A stretch of 64,000 nucleotides of DNA from Tupaia tana (lineage: Eukaryota; Chordata; Mammalia; Scandentia; Tupaiidae): NCBI GenBank assembly GCA_026018925.1, contig JAKSZU010000018.1, positions 8,648,320 to 8,712,319 on the forward strand, given 5' to 3'. A program made the position numbers and the translations under genes. This document shows, piece by piece, positions 1 to 10,266 of the stretch (the stretch's first letter is position 1; each line of letters opens with the position of its first letter). The notes beneath the pieces are model-generated. The model had not been told where the DNA came from. It saw nothing but the letters and a program-made list of their open reading frames with translations, and did not search any database.

Positions 1-769
1 TGACTAGATAAGGAGTTCTGCTGCCATAAAGCAGACTCTCAGGCTTCTGGGCCTCAAACAGCCAAACATGAAACAGGTCCATGCCCATTTGCAGAATAAG
101 TAAACTCGCAGGATAAGTAGTCCTGTCTTATATGGAGCAGAGACAATCTGACTCATCGAACACCCTTATCACAGATTCAGATTCAGATTCTCGTAGATTC
201 GGGGGGCGATAAGGGAAGGCATGTTCTCTTCCAAGGGAGACAGGCCCCGTAATTAGATATGAAGGCAGCGGCTCATTGGGTTCTGGTGCTCGCCTGACCT
301 TGATCACTGAGATGACTTCTTTAGAGGCCGTCCTATCTAAGGACCCGGCACAGGTCACAGACCAGAAGATTCAGAAGGAGGGGATTTCTGTATCTCTGCC
401 TTAGTCTGTGGAAATTTGAACAAAATAACAACTATTTTCAAGTAAGATATACTATGTGGAGAAGCCAATGTGTATGGTTATGGGGTGTCCATACTGATCC
501 AGTCCATGTGAAATGTCTAGGTAGAGATTAGCAAAATAAAACCAAGTCAGAGTAATGAATGCTATTTTACATCCACTTTCTTATTTAATACTAGCTATGA
601 CCCTACAATTCACTCTGCTTTGCAAATGTGTGGCTGTGTGGTTGCGTATGTGTAGACCACGTCTAGAAGGATGTGTAGGAAACAGTCGTGAGGTAACTCC
701 AGGCCAGTGGGATGAATGAGGGGGAAATTTTACTTTACATATTAATTTTCCTTTTCATTTGCTTAAAAT
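1..769. other. Single-copy non-coding stretch
   Basis: No gene or clear repeat is visible. A short tandem of gattca units lies near 175-202 within an otherwise unique sequence. A 76-codon minus-strand frame here has no recognisable domain and runs through that tandem, so I do not treat it as coding. Confidence 0.6.
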
Positions 770-784
770 GCAAGTATTGCTTTT

Positions 785-1045
785 TTTTTTTTTTGAGAGA
801 GAGAGAGAGATTTTTGCTACAGGGTGTATGCACTCACCGGAGACACTGAGAGACACAGAGAGACAGAAAATGAGAAATCGACCCCCCAGAGGGATGGCCA
901 CACCGCAGTCGCTTCTCCTCCCAGGATCTTGGGCATGCATGCATATGCTCCCAGTATGAGATTTAAGCCACCGGGTCCAGGACTCGAACCGTGGTTGACT
1001 ATGTGGGAGTCCCGCAATGTAACCAGTGAGCCATCTGCTAGTCCC
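785..1045 (-). mobile_element. tRNA-derived SINE, long form, with perfect TSD
   Basis: This is a full-length copy in reverse orientation. The T-run at 781-794 is its A-tail. Reading leftwards on the minus strand from 1045, the tRNA-like head contains a B-box-like 'ggttcgagtcc' (around 985-995), then the conserved body and the pyrimidine arm. It is flanked by an exact 15-bp duplication, gcaagtattgctttt, at 770-784 and 1046-1060, which fixes both ends and shows L1-mediated insertion. CpGs remain in the head, so it is fairly young. Confidence 0.9.
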
Positions 1046-1074
1046 GCAAGTATTGCTTTTGTAATAATAAATAA

Positions 1075-1170
1075 AGAAGGAGGAAGAAGAAGAGATTAAG
1101 AGGGAGAGAGGTATCAAAGGAGAGGAAGAAGGAGAAAGGAAAAGAAAAAGAGTGAAAGAAAAAGATCTGA
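1075..1170. repeat. Purine-rich GA/GAA low-complexity tract
   Basis: Nearly all bases on the plus strand are A or G, with interrupted GAA and GGA units, directly downstream of a SINE. It is imperfect and has no fixed period. Confidence 0.7.
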
Positions 1171-2190
1171 GTTTAACAAACTGCTCAAGGTCAACCAGCC
1201 CAGACAGGAAGTGGGCTGAAAGGAGCAACTGTCCCTCCCAAGCCTCTGCTTCCCTCCTGGCCCTTGTGCCTTGCTCTGCGGGGAGCCGGGTCTGAGATGA
1301 CCAAGGACCCTGCAGAGGTCCGTAGGCCTGTTCTGCTCTCGAATGTGCGTGCTCTCCTTCACGCCCCCGGACCCTCTGATCACTTTCAGGATGTCATCGT
1401 AGCTCGGTGGCCCTGGTCCTGTATCAAGCTGAGACAGGAAAAGTGGGCTGAGGAACCTGGGGGGAAAATCTCCTAAGCTGTGAAATTGAGTCTCTGGAGT
1501 GAAACAGGAGAAGTTTCTAGACGGAAAACTGACTGCAGAGAGTCTGTTCTTGTCCAACCTGGGCCTGGCTGTCTGCCTTTCCTTCCGGCTGAGCACTCCC
1601 CTCATTGCCAGCACCCCATATCATCCAGAAACCTGGGGCGAAAGCAACTAAGGACAGACAAAGCTATTTCCTAAAATAAAAAAAAAAAAAAATGGAGAAA
1701 GAAAGAAAAGAAAAGAAAATTTTAAGTATCCCAACAAAGGTTTTATAAGCCCATGGTGCCCATTTACACACTACACCCTGGGCATTCCAAACAGTTCTGG
1801 AAAACTCACATCATTCTCAAGGGGGTCCCAGAAAAGGCTGCTTGACCCATGCTTTCCATTTCAAAACGAAGTAGAAAAAGGCCAATACCTGCATGCCATT
1901 CTTGGGGCCAAAAGATGCAAACTCCAGTTTGTTTGGGGGCAAAAAATATAGACAGGTGCGGATGAAGTAGGAGAGGGAGGCTTTCTGGACAGAGGCATTT
2001 TTCCTTTCTCCTGTAGTTACAGCAGCTTGGCGCTCAGAGAGAAGGCTACACAGGAGAGAGCTCCTGGCAACGGGAAGAAATCTGGGGAGAAATCCAGGTT
2101 AAGGAGCCCATGAGCTACCACTGGGGGGGTGGCCCGTGCTGAGAGTGTGGGTGTTTGAATTTGGTGCATTTTGCAGGCAAAAATAAAATT
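1171..2190. other. Single-copy non-coding stretch with an A/GAAA-rich patch
   Basis: No supported gene. An A-rich patch with GAAA/AAAAG units lies at 1675-1722. A 166-codon minus-strand frame spans part of this region, but it reads through the purine tract and is low complexity at its end. Confidence 0.55.
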
Positions 2191-2194
2191 GAAA

Positions 2195-2332
2195 AGCAGC
2201 CGTGGCGGCCGCCACCGCCGCAGCCAGGGTGGAAGTGGGGCTCCTGAGAGCACAGAGCCGAAGCACTGAGCGGAAGCAGCACCGCCCTCGCGCCCAGCAC
2301 CTGCCAGGGCCCAGGCGCTGCCAAGAGCAACT
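2195..2332. other. Small GC-rich, CpG-dense patch
   Basis: About 135 bp contain roughly ten CpG dinucleotides, including a run of gcc/gcg units near 2203-2222 and 'cctcgcgccc' near 2286-2296. The flanks are CpG-poor. It is too short for a classical CpG island. It could be a small regulatory element or an unrecognised first exon; no TATA box, splice donor with context or coding signal settles this. Confidence 0.4.
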
Positions 2333-2339
2333 GGGTACC

Positions 2340-4190
2340 GACTTCAATAATATCGCAATTCAGTATTTAAATAATGCGACAAGATTCCTTTGGAATCTGA
2401 CCAGGGGCTGCTCAGGGCAGTAATTTTCCTTTTAGCAGCGGGAGCTGCGAATCTATAATTTCCCAAAGATAATACCACTCCACCCTTCTCTGGAAGAGCC
2501 CAAATGACAGCAGAGGGAAAGAAAGGAAAAATTCACCCAGGCAAGCCGATGACAATGGAAGGGATCTCAGATCAGGACCAGGGACAATGGGACACTTTGG
2601 TGAATGTCGCAGAGGCAGGTGCAGGTACCTTTGATCCACTCAACGGTGACATAAGTCACTTGTCGCCCCATCCAAACTCCAGATGTGAGGGCAACACATT
2701 CCGAGGGCGGCTGGCTGGGGCCCGGAGAGCAGACGACTCATGCTGGCCTGGCTCTTTACCACGCTTACCGGGAGCCTTTTCCGGCTGGTCTCTCCTTCAC
2801 TTTCTGGTGTCCCAAATGCTCATAGCCAAAGACATCTCTTGGACTCCTTTTTGCTAATTTATGCTTTCTCCCCTAGTGGTGCTTACTGGGTTTTGCCTCC
2901 TCACATGTGAGGTGAGAATGCAGGGACATTCTGAGCTCCCGCTCAGGTTCTAAGTCAGGGATCGGCCTCGTATTTGTGAGAGGGTGGCTGACCTTCTTGC
3001 GCATGGCACTAAGGCTGCATTTTGCTCAATTCCATTAAAAAAAAAAAGAAGAAGAAGAATATGATGGGGGGGGAAATCCCCAGGTTTTAGTCATTCTCAA
3101 TTCCAGAAGTTCATTCTTCTTTTGCTGTTTACCCACATGTTCTGTTAACTGACCACTGCTCACGTGTGATGGATAACGCCCTTTAAGCCACGGTGTAAGT
3201 TACAGTAATGGCACTAGGCTATTAACCTCTGAATATTTGCATTGTTAGTCAATCCTCTAAGTCCTTGGACTTAAAGCAGCCACTGAAATTTTTTTATTTC
3301 CATTCTGCAAGAGGCAGGAGTAAGGCTGTGTGAGTTTCCAACGGTAGGAAGATACGGCTGTTTCCTCAGTTCGCTCTTCGGTTTTGTGTGAGGGGGGACC
3401 ACGCACACACAGGCCCGGCAGAAAGGCAGATATGCTAATAACCACCTCGTAATTTATGGTAGAAGTTGTCGCAAGGAGCACACTTCTAAACAAACTCGAC
3501 ATCCATTCCCACTGTGGATGGGGACGGGGTAACGTTTCGCTGCTATGGCGTCTGTTTTAAAGTGGAAGTATTTTAGCTTTTGACAGGTATTATGAGCCTC
3601 CTTTAAGCATGAAATATATGTCCAGATAAAATATTTGTGCTCTGTAATGCGAAGCAATGCACCAAAATCTAGGGCAAAACAGTTTACATATAAAATCCAA
3701 CTGGAGTATGAAGACATAAGTTCTCACTAAGCGCACTGCGAAGCAGGAAAGAAATGAGGTGCCAGGACAGCAAGAGTTCTGGGGCGCCCAAGGTGGGAGA
3801 GGCGGTGGAGAGAAAGGAGAAAGAGAATTGCAAAGCTGACAAAATGGTAACCTTAAGTGAATCTTCTACAAATAGCCAATAAAGGCAATTATGTAACAAG
3901 GCACTCTGAGCTCCTGGCCGTGACTCAGGGCATCAGCTAAATGAGGCCATTCTCTGATTTAACCAGGAGACCTACTACCTCCACACTGTTGTTCATGCTG
4001 TTTCTTGGCCTCAGTTTCCCCACTCTTCATGGTTTATTGACGTACGCCGTAGTATCTGGGGCTCAGAACAAACACCAACTTTTGTGCTGTGAAAGCCTTT
4101 TGTACCCATCCGTCTCACTCCTCTCTGCTCCAAGGTCTGCATTTACTTCACGTGATGGCCCACGTTATGCTTCTTGTATAAACGGCTCAC
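2340..4190. other. Single-copy non-coding stretch
   Basis: No gene seen. It has an A-rich (gaa)n patch at 3037-3060. The rest is mixed unique sequence in which I recognise no repeat family. Confidence 0.5.
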
Positions 4191-4280
4191 CACCCCAGTA
4201 GACCCCCAGCTCCCTGAAGGTGGGACTCTGTGATTTTTTATCTATCATATCCCCGCTGCTGGGCCTCAGGAAAATACCTT
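4190..4280 (+). repeat. L2-like 3' end fragment
   Basis: The phrase 'ctccctgaaggtgggactct', followed by 'atatccccgctgctgggcct', matches the known L2 3' terminal pattern (gagggcagggactttgtct ... tatccccagcgcctag). It is ancient and diverged. Confidence 0.5.
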
Positions 4281-4518
4281 GGAAAGAACGCAGAACTTGG
4301 GTCAGGAGAACTGTGGCTTTGTTTCTAGATCTGCTACTTCTGAGATCTGAGACTGTAGTCAAGTTGATGTCAGCCTTGCTTTTAAAAAATATGGCATAAC
4401 TTTGAGGACTGAAGGATATGCTTGTCAAAGACAGGCATCTATTGATATACGCCCGGGCAACTGTCCATAGGGCTTCCACATTTTAATATGCAGACAGCAA
4501 AGAAAAATTCCTAGTCAG

Positions 4519-4744
4519 GGGCCAGCAAGTGGCATGGTAGGTAAGGCATTGACTCCCACATGGCTGACTGTACTGTTGGAGTCTCAGATGTGACTGCTTG
4601 AAAAGTGTATCAGATGCATGTGGGTACATGCCCAAAATCTTGAGAGGAGAATGGAGAAGAAAGAATTACAGTGTGGCCAACCCCCAAAGAGTGATTTCTC
4701 TCTCTCTCTGTCTCCCCAGTGAGTGTAAGCACCCTGTAGTGAAA
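4519..4744 (+). mobile_element. tRNA-derived SINE, long form
   Basis: The copy starts at 'gggccagcaagtggcatgg' and ends in 'caccctgtag'. It has the aggagaatggag body motif and a tctctctctctgtctc arm. A 16-bp near-perfect duplication, aaaaattcctagtcag at 4503-4518 and aaaaattcctaatcag at 4745-4760 (one mismatch), defines the ends. Head CpGs have decayed, so it is older than the copy at 8.9 kb. Confidence 0.88.
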
Positions 4745-4837
4745 AAAAATTCCTAATCAGAATAAATCACCTCCAATAAGAGTCAACTTTATTGAACACT
4801 TATGATTCCCAGGTTTTATGCTAAGCTTTTCAACACT

Positions 4838-5000
4838 TATTTTCATTGTTTAGTCCCTATGAGCCCATGAGGCCAACCCTTTTCACCCCCATTTTCATGA
4901 TATATAAGCCAAGGCTCAGAGACATTATCTAGCAGCCACAGAAGCTGCTAACGGATGGAAGTGCCTCCCAGAGGCCTCACTCCCACCATCAAAGGGTTTC
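4838..5000 (-). repeat. MIR-like element, reverse
   Basis: It carries the MIR core read backwards: 'cccccattttcatgatatat', 'aaggctcagagacattat' and a following gcagccaca segment. It is diverged, as expected of an element older than the placental radiation. Confidence 0.6.
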
Positions 5001-5107
5001 TCTGAAGTCTGAAAGACTCTGGAAGTTAGCACCTTATCTTTGTAAAAGATTGGGTCTTCTTTCAACCAGGGCCGGAGTGACCAAAGTCCCTGAACCATGG
5101 CCCGGCT

Positions 5108-5212
5108 GACCTGATCATTGCAGGTGTCTTAAATGATCAATGTGGACCCATGTCGGGTCAATTCAGCTGCAGTGATCAGTATTGATCGTCTAGACAGCCC
5201 CATCGATTGGGT
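5108..5212. promoter_or_regulatory. Cluster of TGATCA/ATCGAT palindromic sites
   Basis: TGATCA occurs at 5112, 5134 and 5173, TGATCG at 5183 and ATCGAT at 5202; another TGATCA lies at 5562. Five related palindromic hexamers within 96 bp is more than expected by chance. The ATTGATC and ATCGAT forms resemble ONECUT/CUT homeodomain sites. No function is demonstrated. Confidence 0.3.
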
Positions 5213-5274
5213 CAGTGCGGCTATGGGTCTTCAGGGACGCCACAGACGTGACACAATCTGACCCTGCCCAGTGC

Positions 5275-5350
5275 TCTGTCAGATAGTATCACCACTGTCA
5301 TTACAACGAGGGAAACTGAGGCACAGGCAGATGGTCTCAGGACAGATGGA
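5275..5350 (-). repeat. MIR-like fragment, reverse
   Basis: The segment 'gagggaaactgaggcacagg' is the MIR core in reverse orientation. Only the core is recognisable. Confidence 0.5.
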
Positions 5351-6240
5351 TGGATTGAGAGGACAAGGAGGCAGCTCTGTTTCTGCAAAGTCCAATCCGA
5401 TACTCACTGTAGTAAAGGACTGATGAGCCAAACATAGGATGCAGAGGAACGGCTTCCCGGGGCCTGTGGGGATTCCACGGATGGCTGTCCACAGTCTTTG
5501 TAGACTTCGTTAGCCTGAGACTCTAGACCACAGGACCATCATTCTGGCACAACCTAGGGCCTGATCAGTTCATACCTGCTTTATGTTTGAGGTCTACCAG
5601 AAAAACAGGTATGGATGAGGGTGGGGAGAAGTCTATCTTAGGCCAGCTGGGTGTCTTGCACAATCACCCATTTTGTGGTAATGCTCTGTGTCCCATTTGA
5701 ATAGTTGTTAGACCATATTATTATTATTAAAGCGAAGGGTAACACTGGACACTGACATTTTCTGATGTATTGCTGGTCGTTTTAGGGGGAGGTGACTGAA
5801 CGCATGGGGTGTTTCTTCACTTCCGGAGTCCATAGGCACAGGAACTGGAGGCGTCCTGAGAGCACGCAGAAAGGTGCTGATGTGTTATTTCCAGCCGGGC
5901 TCGAAAGCAGAAGTCCAGCCCGTGGCCTCCTCCTGGGGAACCTGGGCTGTGTCTCCCACTTAACCTCAGGACACACCTCGCTCTGGGAGTCTGCAGCCCT
6001 CACCTCCACATCGGGCAGTGGAGGAGTCACGTCCTGCTGGGTCTGAGGCTGTGCAGTTATGGAAGAAGCTGGCGATAGGCAGCCTTGTGGTCAGCTTGCC
6101 CGGGGCCAGAGAGGCCCAAGCCTCTGCCGCAAAATCCTCCACAACCCCCAGATTTATCACAAACCTCTGGCTGACAATTTATGAGAGGTTTTTATCTCAG
6201 CATAGACTGGGGAGATCCACTTTGTCTCCTTGATTCTCAA
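5351..6240. other. Single-copy non-coding stretch
   Basis: No gene or repeat recognised. Around 5780-6170 the composition is G+C-richer, and short overlapping frames exist on both strands, which is typical of chance openness. It ends at an A-run. Confidence 0.5.
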
Positions 6241-6245
6241 GTGGG

Positions 6246-6265
6246 AAAAAAAAAAAAAAAAAAAA
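6246..6265. repeat. Poly(A) homopolymer run
   Basis: An uninterrupted A-run of about 20 nt follows 'caagtggg'. No SINE body could be assigned to it. Confidence 0.85.
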
Positions 6266-6444
6266 GAGGATCGGGTTTTTAAGATCCTTTTTGCAGATCG
6301 ACTCGTTGGATAGCAGGAAGGGGATGTGAACAGTGCACAGAATGTGACACCCCGGCAACAGCAAGGACAGCAGACTGTGTGTATGGGGCACTTTCTCATA
6401 AAGCAGCCCGTGTAGTCTGCACAGGGGCCCCGTCATACAGCTAC

Positions 6445-6562
6445 TTGATCATGTTCATGTTACAGAGGAGCAAGTTGAGGTGCAGAAAGGTTACACAGCT
6501 AGACCCAAGTCACGCAGCTAGCACGTGGCAGATGGTTAGAGCCCAGTCCAGAATCCCCACGT
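6445..6562 (-). repeat. MIR-like element, reverse
   Basis: The run 'gttacagaggagcaagttga', then 'ggttacacagctagacccaa' and 'gcagctagcacgtggcagat', follows the MIR reverse consensus (acagatgaggaaactgaggc ... gtcacacagctagtaagtgg). One of the better-preserved MIRs here. Confidence 0.68.
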
Positions 6563-6729
6563 GGCATGAATATGGGAGCTGTTAAGACTGGCCAGCCTAT
6601 GACAAAAATGAAAATGATGATCGTGTTAGCAGTTAACATCCATCAAGGACTGACGATGGGCAGAGAGCTGAGCCAGTGGCTTTACTCAAAGGCTCTCCCA
6701 GAAACTGGAGCTGTCTGTGTTCCCGACTC

Positions 6730-6925
6730 TCGTACCCCACTCATCCAATTCATCTAGTCTTAGCACATCTCATACCACCTTGTAAACCACCAACCTCTCT
6801 CCATCTCTCCTAGAAGCCCCAAGGTTTTGCCATGGATCAGGGGCTTTCTCTATAACCTTCATTATAACTTAACATGTGGCAGGCATTCAGTAAATCTTGT
6901 GAAGTGAATTAATGAAGTTCTTGGT
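6730..6925 (+). repeat. L2-like 3' end
   Basis: The stretch ends with 'tggcaggcattcagtaaatc' followed by a tgaagtgaattaatgaa tail, matching the L2 terminus (cacatagtaggcgctcaataaat...tgaatga). Upstream sequence is diverged. Confidence 0.55.
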
Positions 6926-7019
6926 GTCATCACGTCATCGGCACAGCCTGTGAGGGTGGTACGATTGTTGTCTCCATTTTGTCATGAAAAGCAGAGGTTT
7001 GAAATGAGAACAAGACTTG

Positions 7020-7098
7020 TAGCTTTCTGTCTCTCTATCTCTCTGGCAAATACATGTGCCCTGTAACAAAGATCTCTCAAAACAAACAAACAAAAAGT
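7020..7098 (+). mobile_element. 3' fragment of the lineage SINE
   Basis: Only the pyrimidine arm, the terminal motif ('gccctgtaacaaagatctct') and a degenerate (CAAA)n tail remain. The head and body are absent. The 5' truncation or deletion leaves it non-functional. Confidence 0.7.
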
Positions 7099-7099
7099 C

Positions 7100-8150
7100 T
7101 TGCATAGATCATGCAGGGATTTATATGACAAAGCAGGCAGAGGAGACATTTAATGTGCTGCATCCTATTGCCAGTCTTATTTAGGGGAATTGTCCACCTT
7201 ATAAATCCTTGGGAGGCAGAGACCCCTCTCTCAATATGGAAGCCAGGAAGACCAGCATTGCTTTTCTCAGCCTGTCTTGGAAACTGCTAGGCATGTGACC
7301 TGGTCTCAACCAATCAGATAAGATACAAAAACCCTAGACGTGGTTGCCAGAGAAGCCTAGAGGCAGCAAGAGGGATGGACACCCAGACTCTGGGGTGGCA
7401 ATGTTGGAGCAGAGGGTCCAGGGTCTGTGGTGGCAGGAAAATGCACTATGGACCCCTGGTCCCATGGAAATGCAGACAGTGCCATGAAGGCTGCAGCTGC
7501 CGACAGTCTGGGAACACGACTCTGCCTTCCTCCCACAGTCCCTGCTTTCTGAGCGTTCTTCAGCTTCCCTGTGAGCCCTGGTGCCCTCTCTCTACCTGCA
7601 TCTCCCAGAGCCAGTTCCTATTGCTTATAGCCAGAACGCTGTCTATTCAGATTCAGGTTCAAAGTGGTGCCTCGTCCACACAGCTCCAAACTGTATCCAC
7701 TTTCTGTTTCCTCTGATGTACCTGGAGAGTTCCAAACTCCTCAATTTCTGCAGATCCCCTCCCAGTGACCTCCGGAGGGCTCACAACCTTCCTTCCCATG
7801 AGCCTTGCAGACCCTCAGCCTTGTCACACCAGTGTTGTCTACAAGGAAGATGCTCCCTCAATCACATTCTCCATGAAACCCAGGAATGAAAAACATCTAG
7901 AACTTTGCTCCTGTCTGTTCCAGCAGCAGATTGAGGTTGGGAGCAGGTGGGGACCGAGGCTGCGAGACCTCACCTCTGCATTTCTGGCGCCCTGTTGTCG
8001 TACTCTCGAGCTGGTAGGGATGTGCTCGGTGACTGAGCAATTGCAGCCCTGCTGCTGGTCCTGGTGGGAGCTGTCAGCGGCTTATTCATCGTTGAGTTCA
8101 AGTAATAGAAACAGTTCACCTGCCCCACTGACTCGCTCTCTCCCTGCGAT
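7100..8150. other. Repeat-poor non-coding block
   Basis: No lineage SINE and no clear L1 is present. The segment around 7200-7440 includes 'gcatgtgacctggtctcaac', which looks like a diverged LTR, but I cannot assign it. Open frames of 100-147 codons at 7375-8208 overlap in several frames and have no domain, so I treat them as chance. Confidence 0.45.
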
Positions 8151-8530
8151 GCTCCCCGGGACCAGCTCCCGGCCTATTGCCGTGACCTTGTTTCTTTGGA
8201 CGCTCTAATACAAGCCGAAATGGATATTAGCTGTAATTACGCATTCCACACAGTTCTGCAGGCCGCTCTTTGTACCAGAGTTGAGACCCTTCATTGTCTA
8301 CGTTGCTTAAATTACTGAAAATAGCGCCATCCGATCTGAATTAGCACCCATTAATGAGCTGGCAGTTGGAGAAACTCCCTGTTTATTATTCAGGGGCCAA
8401 GGATAATCCAAGAAGCTGCACAGCAGCTCCACTCCTGTGACTTTTGATCTGTCATGCAAAGTCATGGGAAGCGAAAACAAAAACCGGAAACCCACGTGAA
8501 CTCACTTTTTTGTTTTCCTGACCAAAGGTT
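8150..8530. other. Candidate conserved non-coding element
   Basis: This block lacks repeats, is rich in homeodomain-like TAAT/ATTA cores (for example 'gctgtaattacgcattcc', 'acccattaatgagctggc', 'tgtttattattcagg') and retains scattered CpGs. That profile is typical of deeply conserved enhancers near developmental genes. It is inferred from composition alone because no alignment was possible. Confidence 0.3.
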
Positions 8531-8906
8531 TAACAGACCCAGAAATAGTCATCTGGCCCCTAGCTTATAAACGGCCCTCTTGCTCTGAAACGAAATATTG
8601 ATCATCGCAAGGGAGATTATTGTTTGTTTTTCAAACGGCTGGTTTTCTGGCTGGATGTTCCAGAATCCCTAGCACTCTTTTTCCATAGTCTTGATGCAGA
8701 GAACACCTTTCTTGTTCTGACTCTCACCAACGTCTCTTTTGTTCCCTGTGTCTCCAACTTGGAGGGTCAACAAGGCAGATGGTAAATAAAATAAAATAAA
8801 AACCAAAAAGGGCAAAAGAAAACAAGCATAAATTGTAAAATAAGCCATGCAAATGGTCGTGGGCCAAAAGTGCAGTCAGTATTTAATTTTCAAAAAATCG
8901 AGAATG

Positions 8907-9191
8907 AGGGACCAGCAGTTAGCGTAATGGCTATGTCACTGGACTCCCACGTAGTCGACCGCGGTTCGAGTCCCGGACCCGGCGGCTTAAACTCACGCCG
9001 GGCACGAGTGCGTGCGTGCCCAAGATCCCGAGAGGAGAATGGAGGAGAAGGGATTGCGGCGTGGCCATCCCCCCTGGGGGGTGATTTCCTGCTTTCTATC
9101 TCTCTGTCTCTCTCTGTCTGTCTGGCGAGCGCACGCGCCCTATAGCAAAAACCTCTCCAAAAAAAGAAAAAAGAAAAAAAAAAAAGAAAAA
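8907..9191 (+). mobile_element. Youngest full-length tRNA-derived SINE in window
   Basis: The copy begins 'agggaccagcagttagcg'. The A box tagcgtaatgg (8920-8930) matches TRGYNNARNNG exactly and the B box ggttcgagtcc (8963-8973) matches GGTTCGANTCC exactly, so the internal pol III promoter is intact. The body keeps many CpGs (for example 'gcgtgcgtgcccaagatccc'). The tctctgtctc arm, the 'cgccctatagcaaaaacct' terminus and an A-rich tail follow. An exact 15-bp duplication, aaaaaatcgagaatg, flanks it at 8892-8906 and 9192-9206. Of all copies it is the best candidate for a recently mobile source-like element. Confidence 0.95.
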
Positions 9192-9206
9192 AAAAAATCG
9201 AGAATG

Positions 9207-10012
9207 GGAAGATTTAAAACAAAACTGTCGATGCTTCCTTTCTGTGTGTTATTACACAGTAATAGGATCCGGTATCTCCCAGGGTCCCAGCTGTATAACT
9301 GCATCCTTCGCCCGTGTTACGGTTTCAGCCATTCTCATCGGAGGGCGTGCGTGCCTGGAAAGGGGAGGGAGCGCAGCTTCCCGGGCTGACATTGATGTGT
9401 CTGCAAGGACATTGTGCCAGGGTGCGACAGGTCACAACCAAATGGATTGCTCCCCAGTGGGCTGGGCTCCATCACACTGTCAGGTAAACACAGAAATATT
9501 CTGTCTTCGCCTGCCAAGCCTTGTCAAGTATCTGTATTTGTTATTGCATCTTGGGTCCCACAGGTTACCACCCATATTTCTTTATAGAGGAAATGTAAAC
9601 CATATGCTTTCGTCTTATTTCCACTGAACGCATCCAAACGCGGTTTGGGGCCAGACATAGCCTTTTGCAGCGCTTCTTCTGAATGGAGGGCATCAGCCCT
9701 GAACCCCTCTTCTTATCCACATTTTCCACATGACTTGAGTAGGTTGGACTTTCTGATGTAAATTCAGTTGTGATAGATACTAAATGTGAAGAAGTGGCTT
9801 CTGATGGTCCTACCTTGATTTTTATTTTGTGGTAAAGTTTTTAAAAATGAAACATCTTCTTGTAGCAGCAGGCAAATGAGAGCAGAGGCTAGCAGCCAAT
9901 TATGGTACTCTTTTGTAGGGGTCTAACTCTTTCTCAACACAGTGCCCCGACAGTCCTTGGGAAGTAATAGGCATCGTTATTTGTCGTGTCAGTGAGAGAC
10001 ACTTTTCTTTAT
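9207..10012. other. Single-copy non-coding stretch
   Basis: No gene or repeat is recognised. The overlapping 125- and 127-codon frames at 9012-9627 begin in or next to the SINE and are not supported. Confidence 0.5.
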
Positions 10013-10216
10013 GTTTATTTATTTAATGAAGTTGAGGAGAGAGGAGGACGGAGACAGGCACCCCTGACGGGATCTTGCCCTACTGCTGCCTTCCCCCAAG
10101 CCTCCTGGTCAGGCAGGAGCGCAGGCACGTGCAAGCACACCGGGATTTCAACCTGGGCCTCCGATGTGGCCCCATGGTTACCAGGCAGTGCCCTACGCCA
10201 CTGCAGCTGGGCCCGG
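10013..10216 (-). mobile_element. Composite tRNA-7SL-like SINE, copy 1
   Basis: Read on the minus strand from 10216, it starts 'gggcccagctgcagtggcgt', followed by a tRNA-like head whose B-box region is 'ccaggttgaaatcccggtg'. A segment containing 'caggaggcttgggggaaggc' follows, resembling the Alu/7SL motif 'gggaggctgaggcagg'. It ends in an A-rich attaaataaataaac tail. It is diverged and shares its head and order of parts with the copy at 24.3 kb. It is clearly different from the abundant SINE. Confidence 0.55.
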
Positions 10217-10266
10217 CGCATATTTTTAGCATTTGTATTCTTTTTTAAATTGCCAAGGAACACAAG

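Noticed and set aside
4519-4744. Alu, B1/B2, ERE, rabbit C or VES SINE
   Set aside because: Head, body and tail do not follow the consensus of any of these families as I know them.
8907-8985. A genuine tRNA gene at the head of the SINE
   Set aside because: The boxes match, but the acceptor stem does not pair and the sequence continues into the SINE body and tail with a TSD; it is a tRNA-derived SINE head.
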